This document shows positions 1-4,377 of a DNA stretch of 8,755 nucleotides, piece by piece. The first letter of the stretch is position 1. Each line of letters begins with the position of its first letter. The stretch comes from Alysiella sp. (GTDB lineage: Bacteria; Pseudomonadota; Gammaproteobacteria; Burkholderiales; Neisseriaceae). The stretch spans positions 1 through 8,755 of the forward strand of contig NZ_JAUNEC010000060.1 of the NCBI RefSeq assembly GCF_030525755.1, written 5' to 3'. Position numbers and translations under genes: made by a program. The notes under the pieces are model-generated. The model worked only from the letters and a program-made list of their open reading frames with translations, was not told the DNA's origin and made no database searches.

Positions 1-687
1 GAACTGAAAGTGTTGGCAGACGTGGGTTTGCTGGGTATGCCCAATGCGGGTAAATCCACGCTGATTCGTGCTGTTTCAGCCGCGCGCCCCAAAGTGGCGG
101 ATTATCCGTTTACCACTTTGCACCCCAATTTGGGCGTGGTGCGCATGGATGAAAACAACAGTTTCGTCATGGCAGACATTCCCGGTTTGATTGAAGGCGC
201 AGCAGAAGGCGCAGGTTTGGGACACCGCTTTTTGAAACATTTGTCGCGCACGGGTTTGCTGTTGCACGTTGTGGATTTGGCACCGTTTGATGAAACGGTG
301 GACACGGCTGGCGAAGCGTTGGCGATTATCCACGAATTGCGCAAATACGATGAAGATTTGTACGACAAACCACGCTGGCTGGTGTTGAACAAATTGGATA
401 TGCTGGACGATGAAACCGCCACCGAACGTGAACGCACCTTTTTGGAGACAATCGGTTGGGATTACCCTGCCCCCGATGACCGTTTCCAATTTGATATGGA
501 CACGCCAAGATTGTTCAAAATCAGCGCATTGACCCACGCTGGCACGCAAGATTTGGTGCAGCAAATCAATCAATATTTGAACGAGAAAAAACGCTTGCAA
601 GCGGAAATTCAGGCAGCCGAAAAAGCGGAAACGCTGCCTGAAAATGTGGTGGTGCAGACCAATACGACCATTTTTCAAGCAGAATAA
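1..687 (+). CDS. obgE: GTPase Obg (CgtA), 3' part; start lies outside the window
   Basis: Obg is an essential GTPase that binds the 50S ribosomal subunit and acts in late ribosome assembly and stress signalling. The reading frame is open from base 1, and 228 residues are visible. They begin just before the GTPase domain. The P-loop GMPNAGKST is at visible residues 12-20, followed by the switch I region DYPFTTLHPNLGVV, the G3 motif DIPGLIEGA, the G4 motif NKLD and the G5 motif SAL. These are diagnostic of Obg rather than of other Era-like GTPases. The missing N-terminus would hold the glycine-rich Obg fold, about 155 residues in the family. After the G domain the protein ends in a charged helix and a short tail (…NTTIFQAE), so the larger C-terminal domain of Bacillus-type Obg is absent, as in many proteobacteria. 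The stop TAA at 685-687 is followed directly by a DUS-like sequence and then an intrinsic terminator. Confidence 0.97.
   Translation, partial: ELKVLADVGLLGMPNAGKSTLIRAVSAARPKVADYPFTTLHPNLGVVRMDENNSFVMADIPGLIEGAAEGAGLGHRFLKHLSRTGLLLHVVDLAPFDETVDTAGEALAIIHELRKYDEDLYDKPRWLVLNKLDMLDDETATERERTFLETIGWDYPAPDDRFQFDMDTPRLFKISALTHAGTQDLVQQINQYLNEKKRLQAEIQAAEKAETLPENVVVQTNTTIFQAE
608..642. repeat. Inverted pair of DUS cores inside the obgE coding end
   Basis: TTCAGGCAGCC (608-618) faces GCTGCCTGAA (633-642). This gives a 10-bp perfect inverted repeat (608-617 with 633-642) and a 15-base loop, all within the last 80 bases of the obgE reading frame. The left copy encodes the IQAAEK segment and the right copy encodes LPEN. 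A DUS pair normally sits after a stop codon as a terminator. Here it is coding and has no T-run, so it is probably an uptake signal only. Confidence 0.75.
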
Positions 688-699
688 AGGCTGTCTGAA
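688..699 (+). repeat. Variant DUS AGGCTGTCTGAA directly after the obgE stop
   Basis: This 12-mer differs by one base from the local dialect AGGCTGCCTGAA and by one base from the Neisseria form AGGCCGTCTGAA. It begins on the base after the obgE stop codon. It can pair with the perfect DUS at 758-770 across 13 positions, with one G-U pair in RNA. Confidence 0.65.
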
Positions 700-709
700 A
701 AACCGTTGG

Positions 710-738
710 CTGACAACAAGTATGATTTGGTGTACAAT
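710..738 (+). promoter_or_regulatory. Predicted sigma-70 promoter for yhhQ
   Basis: The -35 element CTGACA (710-715) and the -10 element TACAAT (733-738) each match the consensus at 5 of 6 bases and are separated by the ideal 17 bases. Transcription would start near A745. That is inside the left arm of the obgE terminator and about 40 bases before the preQ1 riboswitch. No other promoter-like sequence fits between the terminator and the riboswitch. Prediction only. Confidence 0.6.
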
Positions 739-740
739 AT

Positions 741-779
741 AGACAGGCTGTTTGATGTTTCAGGCAGCCTGTTTTTTTT
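741..779 (+). terminator. Intrinsic terminator of obgE containing a perfect DUS
   Basis: ACAGGCTG (743-750) pairs with CAGCCTGT (765-772), extendable to ten pairs using G742-U773 and A741-U774. The loop is 14 bases. The right arm runs into eight consecutive T (772-779). The right side carries a perfect DUS, TTCAGGCAGCCT (759-770). This is a textbook intrinsic terminator 55 bases after the obgE stop. It also lies between the predicted yhhQ promoter and the yhhQ riboswitch, so it may act as an early barrier on yhhQ transcripts. Confidence 0.8.
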
Positions 780-783
780 ACCA

Positions 784-822
784 CGCGGTTCGGAATCCTC
801 CCGCGATAACAAAACTAAGGAA
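784..822 (+). promoter_or_regulatory. Class-I preQ1 riboswitch ahead of yhhQ
   Basis: A five-pair stem P1 is formed by CGCGG (784-788) and CCGCG (801-805). It encloses a 12-base loop that begins TTC and ends in C800, just before the 3' arm, which is where the ligand-pairing cytosine lies in known preQ1-I aptamers. The A-rich tail ATAACAAAACTAAGG (806-820) closely resembles the tail of characterised aptamers such as the Thermoanaerobacter one. The tail ends in AAGGA (817-821), which is the yhhQ ribosome binding site five bases before ATG. Ligand binding would pull it into a pseudoknot and reduce translation. The exact P2 pairs are unsure: TCCU (796-799) with AGGA, or GG (792-793) with CU (815-816). 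This class is known from memory to occur before COG1738 genes in Neisseria. Confidence 0.88.
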
Positions 823-826
823 ATTT

Positions 827-1522
827 ATGCAAGTCTATCAATTCAGTTCTGCACAACAACGTCAAGCTTTATTATATTTGGTTGTGTTTCACATTGTAAT
901 AATTGCTTCTAGCAATTATTTGGTTCAGTTGCCTTTTACCATTACGTTTCTCAATGGTTTTGAGCTGCATTCCACATGGGGGGCATTGAGTTTCCCATTT
1001 ATTTTTTTGGCAACCGATTTAACCGTGCGTATTTTTGGGCAGTATTTGGCGCGTACAATTATTTTTTGGGTTATGCTGCCTGCATTATTGCTGTCTTACG
1101 CACTGTCAGTTTTGTTTCAGTCAGGTGTTTGGGCAGGTTGGTCTGCGTTGGAAGAATTCAATTTTTTTGTGTTTCGCATTGCATTGGCAAGTTTTGCGGC
1201 TTACGCTTTTGGACAAGTTATGGATATTTTTGTATTCAATCAATTGCGCTGTTTGAAATCATGGTGGATTGCACCAATGGCTTCCACTTTTGTAGGGAAT
1301 GCAATTGATACTGCTTTATTTTTCTCCATTGCGTTTTATGCCAGCAGCGATGCGTTTATGGCAGCAAATTGGTCGCATATTGCTTTGGTAGATTATGGGT
1401 TTAAGTTGTTGATTTCAATTGGTTTGTTTGTTCCTGCTTATGGGGTTTTGTTGGGTTTCTTAACTCGTAAATTGACCACTTTGGCAGAGCAGAATCCTGA
1501 ATGGCATAAAGTTCAGGTGTAA
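827..1522 (+). CDS. yhhQ: Queuosine precursor transporter, YhhQ/COG1738 family
   Basis: This inner-membrane protein of 231 residues is predicted to import queuosine precursors (preQ0 or preQ1) used to modify the wobble base of GUN-anticodon tRNAs. I place the start at ATG 827. It has AAGGA at 817-821, and upstream in-frame ATG codons fall inside the terminator and riboswitch. The length suits the family (E. coli YhhQ is about 220). There are roughly six hydrophobic helices, near residues 14-33, 50-66, 76-97, 113-133, 145-170 and 189-213. Family hallmarks are FPFIFLATDLTVRIFG (56-71) and the stretch from GQVMDIFVF (129-137) through WWIAPMASTFVGNAIDT (146-162). The preQ1 riboswitch in its leader supports the substrate assignment independently. 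It appears monocistronic: upstream is the obgE terminator, and downstream is a 294-base gap before a convergent gene. Confidence 0.93.
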   Translation: MQVYQFSSAQQRQALLYLVVFHIVIIASSNYLVQLPFTITFLNGFELHSTWGALSFPFIFLATDLTVRIFGQYLARTIIFWVMLPALLLSYALSVLFQSGVWAGWSALEEFNFFVFRIALASFAAYAFGQVMDIFVFNQLRCLKSWWIAPMASTFVGNAIDTALFFSIAFYASSDAFMAANWSHIALVDYGFKLLISIGLFVPAYGVLLGFLTRKLTTLAEQNPEWHKVQV

Positions 1523-1553
1523 GCCTTATTATTGATGCTGAATCGTATTGCGT

Positions 1554-1582
1554 TTGGGTGTGGGCAAGATGCTGTATATAAT
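1554..1582 (+). promoter_or_regulatory. Orphan promoter-like site after yhhQ
   Basis: A perfect -10 TATAAT (1577-1582) lies 17 bases after TTGGGT (1554-1559), a 3-of-6 match to a -35. No plausible gene lies downstream on this strand before the hairpin at 1749-1785. If active, it would make an RNA of about 200 bases ending at that hairpin. The region is AT-rich, so a chance match is possible. Confidence 0.3.
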
Positions 1583-1748
1583 CAAAATGAAAACAGGTTT
1601 CTTGCTCATGCTTTTGTTTGATGATTTTCTAGCGGTGTTTTGAGGAAATGTACTGACTTAAATGGGGTTTCGGTCGATTGATTTTTTTCAAAAGTCGTTG
1701 TTAATATGCTTTTAATTGTCTATATTAATGAATATTATAGATATAGAA

Positions 1749-1785
1749 AAACCGTTCTCTCTTTGAATTATTAAGAGAACGGTTT
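1749..1785. terminator. Bidirectional terminator between yhhQ and rpsT
   Basis: AAACCGTTCTCT (1749-1760) and AGAGAACGGTTT (1774-1785) form a perfect 12-pair stem with a 13-base loop. Read on the minus strand, the 3' arm runs into TTTTTC, a good terminator for rpsT 32 bases after its stop. Read on the plus strand, the hairpin is followed by the T-rich GAATTTTGTTTGTTTT, so it may also stop transcripts coming from yhhQ. Confidence 0.8.
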
Positions 1786-1816
1786 GAATTTTGTTTGTTT
1801 TACGGTTTAGGTAAAA

Positions 1817-2080
1817 TCAAGCCATTGCCTTGATTTTTGCAGACAAGCGACTTTTGTGGCGTGCGGCTTTGTTTTTATGGAAAACACCTTTGTCGGCAAT
1901 GCGGTCTAAAATTTTGGTGTTTTCTTGGAAAGAAACTTGTGCTGCTGCTTTATCGCCTGCTTCAACCGCTTTCAATACTTTTTTTACTGCTGTGCGAAAT
2001 GCAGTACGTAAGCTGGCGTTGCGCGCGCGGTTTTTCAGGGATTGACGGGCGCGTTTGCGTGCTTGTGCGCTGTTTGCCAT
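1817..2080 (-). CDS. rpsT: 30S ribosomal protein S20
   Basis: S20 is a small helical protein that binds 16S rRNA near the bottom of the 30S subunit. The product is 87 residues, the usual family length, and starts with the characteristic MANSAQARKRARQ. It is very basic and ends KSRLSAKIKAMA. The start is fixed by AGGAG on the minus strand (plus 2089-2093), eight bases before the ATG. An in-frame ATG upstream (codon at 2153-2155) would add 25 residues unlike the family and coincides with the predicted -35 region, so I reject it. The gene stands alone, converging on yhhQ and diverging from prmA, with its own promoter and terminator. Confidence 0.97.
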   Translation of the reverse strand: MANSAQARKRARQSLKNRARNASLRTAFRTAVKKVLKAVEAGDKAAAQVSFQENTKILDRIADKGVFHKNKAARHKSRLSAKIKAMA

Positions 2081-2126
2081 TGATGTTGCTCCTAAATGAA
2101 ATGGATAATTGGATTTAAAACGTGAG

Positions 2127-2155
2127 ATTTTAAACGTGCCGCATGATAAATGCAA
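2127..2155 (-). promoter_or_regulatory. Candidate rpsT promoter
   Basis: On the minus strand TAAAAT (plus 2127-2132, 5 of 6 to the -10 consensus) lies 17 bases after TTGCAT (plus 2150-2155, 3 of 6 to the -35 consensus). The start would be near 2120, giving a leader of about 40 bases. The spacing is good but the -35 is weak, so this is a moderate prediction. Confidence 0.4.
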
Positions 2156-2259
2156 GTTTTTTCAGTGTGAATGTGGCTTTTCATGTGGTATCGAAATCAG
2201 CGATGCATGATGTTTGCAATAGTTTTGAGCATAATCGGCAACATAGGGTATGTAAAAAC

Positions 2260-2282
2260 TGTTAGAATAAGGGTTTTATAAT
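2260..2282 (+). promoter_or_regulatory. Candidate -10 elements for prmA
   Basis: Two overlapping possibilities exist. One is an extended -10, TGT-TAGAAT (2260-2268). The other is a perfect TATAAT (2277-2282). Neither has a recognisable -35 at the right distance. The second would give a leader of only about 20 bases before the prmA start at 2312, still long enough to include AGGTGA at 2301-2306. Confidence 0.4.
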
Positions 2283-2311
2283 GATGTATGCCTTGTGGGC
2301 AGGTGAGAATG

Positions 2312-3199
2312 ATGTTTTACCAACAAGCCATTATTCCTGTGCATGAAACCGATGCGGAAGCTTTTTCTGATGCTTTGATGGATTGTGGTGCTTTGTCCAG
2401 TGCCATTGAAGATGCTTTTGCGGGAACCGAAAATGAGCAAGCGATTTTTGGTGAGCCAGATATGCCACAGCAGCAAATTTGGCAGCAAAGTCGTGTCATG
2501 GCGCTTTTTGATGCAGAAGTCGATGTAGCTGCTGCATTGTTTCAGGCAGCCACAAGTGTGGGCATGGTTTTGCCAGATTATGTAGTAGAAAAACTGGAAG
2601 AACGAGATTGGGTTCGTCTAACACAATCTCAATTTGAACCTATTAAAATTTCAGACCGTTTTTGGATTACCCCAACTTGGCATGAGATGCCTGATGACAA
2701 TGCTGTGAATTTGCGTCTTGACCCTGGTTTGGCATTTGGTACAGGCAGCCACCCAACCACGCATTTGTGTTTGCAATGGTTGGATGGTCAGTTGTTAGGC
2801 GGAAAAACGGTATTGGACTACGGTTGTGGTTCTGGAATCTTGACGATTGCAGCCTTGAAATTAGGGGCAGTTAGCGCAGTAGGTGTGGACATTGACCCAC
2901 AAGCCATTCGAGCCAGTTGTGATAATGCGGTTTTAAATGAAGTGGCTGCTGATTTTTATTTGCCAGATGCTTTGCCACAAGGACAATTTGATGTGGTAAT
3001 TGCCAATATTTTGGCTAATCCCTTGCGTATGTTGGGCGAGATGTTGGCGGGGCGAACCAAGAAAGGTGGACGCATTGTGCTTTCGGGTATCTTGGTGGAA
3101 CAACTTGAAGAAATGACCGAAATCTATGCCCAATGGTTTGATATGCAACCATCTGTGAGTGATGGTGGTTGGGTGTGTTTGAGCGGTATAAAACGTTAA
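2312..3199 (+). CDS. prmA: Ribosomal protein L11 methyltransferase
   Basis: PrmA trimethylates ribosomal protein L11 using S-adenosylmethionine, in the cytoplasm. With the start at ATG 2312 the product is 295 residues, which I recall as the neisserial length. AGGTGA (2301-2306) is then five bases upstream. The adjacent ATG 2309 would leave only two bases of spacing, and ATG 2288 would add eight unrelated residues. Residues 1-120 form the L11-recognition region. LRLDPGLAFGTGSHPTT (134-150) is the PrmA signature. Methyltransferase motif I is VLDYGCGSGILTIAALKLGA (167-186), followed by the acidic VGVDID (190-195). VIANILANPL (229-238) provides the catalytic-side motif, and the protein ends in LSGIKR. 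A DUS core at 2541-2551 encodes FQAA. The zinc-ribbon gene starts 14 bases after the stop, so the two are likely co-transcribed. Confidence 0.97.
   Translation: MFYQQAIIPVHETDAEAFSDALMDCGALSSAIEDAFAGTENEQAIFGEPDMPQQQIWQQSRVMALFDAEVDVAAALFQAATSVGMVLPDYVVEKLEERDWVRLTQSQFEPIKISDRFWITPTWHEMPDDNAVNLRLDPGLAFGTGSHPTTHLCLQWLDGQLLGGKTVLDYGCGSGILTIAALKLGAVSAVGVDIDPQAIRASCDNAVLNEVAADFYLPDALPQGQFDVVIANILANPLRMLGEMLAGRTKKGGRIVLSGILVEQLEEMTEIYAQWFDMQPSVSDGGWVCLSGIKR
2541..2551. repeat. DUS core within prmA
   Basis: TTCAGGCAGCC, 11 of 12 bases of the local DUS (the last T is A). It is read in frame as part of FQAA. A one-mismatch relative (TACAGGCAGCC, 2740-2750) lies in the same gene over the conserved GTGSHP codons and is probably constrained by protein function. 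Confidence 0.7.
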
Positions 3200-3213
3200 G
3201 AGATGTGGTAAAA

Positions 3214-3912
3214 ATGAGTTCAGTTCAAGTAAATTGTCCGCAATGTAAACAAAAAAATGAGTTGGATAAATCTTTGTTGGAATGGACACAAGGGCAGGTT
3301 GTGTGTGTGCATTGTGGGCATCAATTTCAAATGGTTAAACGTCCCAAATCCAACGCTACGCAAAAACAAATTGTTGCAGAACAAAAAGTGCCTGAGCCTG
3401 TTTTCAGGCAGCCTGTTGTTGAAGCTGTGAATGAATCATCAGCGGTTCAAACACCAAAAGAAGGGCAGCAACAGCCTAAAAAAGCTGCTATTTTGCATTA
3501 TCGTATTCCCAAAGCACCTACGAAAATGCCTCGTTTTGTTGCAGTTGAGGACAGTCCATTGGCATTTAATTTAATGGACAGAGACAGTATGAATGCCCAG
3601 TTGCCACAAGTGGCGATTAAACCTGCGGTTTCAGTTGTTGACCCTACTCAACGTTCAGGCGAGCCACAAAACAACATTACCATTCATACGGACAGCTTGG
3701 TGTTCACTTTGGTAAGTGATAATGGCATGAATTCTGTTGCCCACTTGCCACAAACGCAAGTGGCAACGACATTACCTGCATTTGCTGCAACAGCGGTACA
3801 GCAACCCGTGGCGATTGTGAATGCCCATGAAACCAATTGGACGATTGCCACCATCGCCGCATTGGCGGTGTTGATTATTCAATTGTTTTCATTGATTTTG
3901 ATGTTGATTTAA
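3214..3912 (+). CDS. Zinc-ribbon protein with a C-terminal membrane anchor, function unknown
   Basis: A 232-residue protein. ATG 3214 is chosen because the sequence then opens with a zinc ribbon, C8-x2-C11 and C31-x2-C34, of the MJ0042 type (CPQC … CVHC). The upstream in-frame ATG at 3169 would overlap prmA by 31 bases. The SD is weak (TAAGAG, 3197-3202). Residues about 45-205 are low in predicted structure, rich in Q, P, A and V. A hydrophobic stretch of about 23 residues (209-232) runs to the very last residue. Related DUF3426-type proteins, commonly encoded next to prmA in betaproteobacteria, have a similar ribbon and helix but continue into a further domain. Here that domain is absent. 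I infer a tail-anchored inner-membrane protein with the ribbon in the cytoplasm. Its function is not known to me. Confidence 0.82.
   Translation: MSSVQVNCPQCKQKNELDKSLLEWTQGQVVCVHCGHQFQMVKRPKSNATQKQIVAEQKVPEPVFRQPVVEAVNESSAVQTPKEGQQQPKKAAILHYRIPKAPTKMPRFVAVEDSPLAFNLMDRDSMNAQLPQVAIKPAVSVVDPTQRSGEPQNNITIHTDSLVFTLVSDNGMNSVAHLPQTQVATTLPAFAATAVQQPVAIVNAHETNWTIATIAALAVLIIQLFSLILMLI
3403..3414. repeat. Perfect DUS within the zinc-ribbon gene
   Basis: TTCAGGCAGCCT, all 12 bases, read in frame as FRQP within the disordered middle of the protein, where insertion or change would be tolerated. Confidence 0.85.
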
Positions 3913-4044
3913 GAAGTTGTATTCATCGTTTTGGTAGTGGCTTTCTCTCGTCTATTGTGTTATCGATAATCTCGTGATAAATCTTTATTATTAAGGTATA
4001 GAAATCATCGATTTTATATTCGCATAACGTTGTGATAAAAATCC

Positions 4045-4082
4045 AAGACACATTGCCCCGCATAGGCGGGGCTTCTTGTCTT
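4045..4082 (+). terminator. GC-rich terminator after the prmA–zinc-ribbon pair
   Basis: GCCCCGC (4055-4061) and GCGGGGC (4066-4072) form seven strong pairs with a four-base loop. AAGACA (4045-4050) and TGTCTT (4077-4082) extend the stem across a mismatched internal loop. The 3' side is T-rich (TTCTTGTCTT) rather than a pure T-run. It lies 132 bases after the zinc-ribbon stop. Confidence 0.65.
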
Positions 4083-4093
4083 AATGGTTTATT

Positions 4094-4121
4094 TAGGGTT
4101 TTCATATTGATACAAACCCTA
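4094..4121. repeat. Short inverted repeat TAGGGTTT / AAACCCTA
   Basis: TAGGGTTT (4094-4101) and AAACCCTA (4114-4121) form an 8-base perfect inverted repeat with a 12-base spacer. It lies just after the GC-rich hairpin and just before a TTAATTAA palindrome (4130-4137). It could be an operator or a second weak hairpin. Nothing identifies which. Confidence 0.35.
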
Positions 4122-4207
4122 CTTGCGGTTTAATTAACCTTATGTATGACCTATGCAGTCGCGTCTCAAGTTGTGAGAGAACAAACGAGTAATTGGGAAA
4201 CAGCATT

Positions 4208-4219
4208 TTCAGGCAGCCT
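4208..4219. repeat. Perfect solitary DUS upstream of argA
   Basis: TTCAGGCAGCCT, all 12 bases, with no inverted partner nearby, so it is not part of a terminator. Confidence 0.85.
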
Positions 4220-4377
4220 CATGTATGGTCGTTTAAAATAGTAACAGCATGGTTGTACATGGTGATTGCTTATGCTTTTTCGTGTTAATTTGAAATGACC
4301 ATAAAACAACAGAAACTGTTGCATATAAGTCATACATCAGAGCGAGATATTGCTTAAACAACAATAGAAGAAACTTT

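Larger units (their letters stand above)
3913..4377. other. 465-base intergenic region before argA
   Basis: No gene is supported here. The region is AT-rich. It holds a 10-base palindrome TTATCGATAA (3960-3969), a repeated GTGATAAA motif (3974-3981 and 4032-4039), a GC-rich terminator hairpin (4045-4082), an 8-base inverted repeat (4094-4101 with 4114-4121), a small hairpin TCTCA/TGAGA (4164-4178) and one perfect DUS (4208-4219). I see no clear promoter for argA. The nearest sequences are a TAAAAT at 4234-4239 without a -35, and TTGCAT at 4319-4324 without a well-spaced -10. Confidence 0.6.

Noticed and set aside
76..678. Long minus-strand frame of 200 codons opposite obgE
   Set aside because: It is a shadow of the strongly conserved Obg reading frame with no family features.
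752..826. Longer yhhQ frame that starts at ATG 752
   Set aside because: It would translate through the terminator and the riboswitch. ATG 827 has the SD in the expected position and gives the family length.
1587..1643. 18-codon hydrophobic micro-ORF after yhhQ
   Set aside because: It has no SD, and the nearest -10 ends four bases upstream, so the predicted RNA would start at or after its ATG.
2288..2311. Earlier prmA start at ATG 2288
   Set aside because: It has no SD at the right distance and adds eight residues unlike the family. ATG 2312 gives the expected 295 residues.
2281..2346. 21-codon frame overlapping the prmA start, with AAGGG upstream
   Set aside because: Its first codons overlap a perfect TATAAT, so it may not even be transcribed, and the peptide has no visible conservation signal.
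3923..4105. 60-codon minus-strand frame in the gap before argA
   Set aside because: It spans a terminator hairpin and palindromes, has no SD and is biased in composition. It looks like chance.
4300..4377. ArgR operator upstream of argA
   Set aside because: TGCATATAAGTCATACA is only loosely palindromic and does not fit the ARG-box half-sites well enough.
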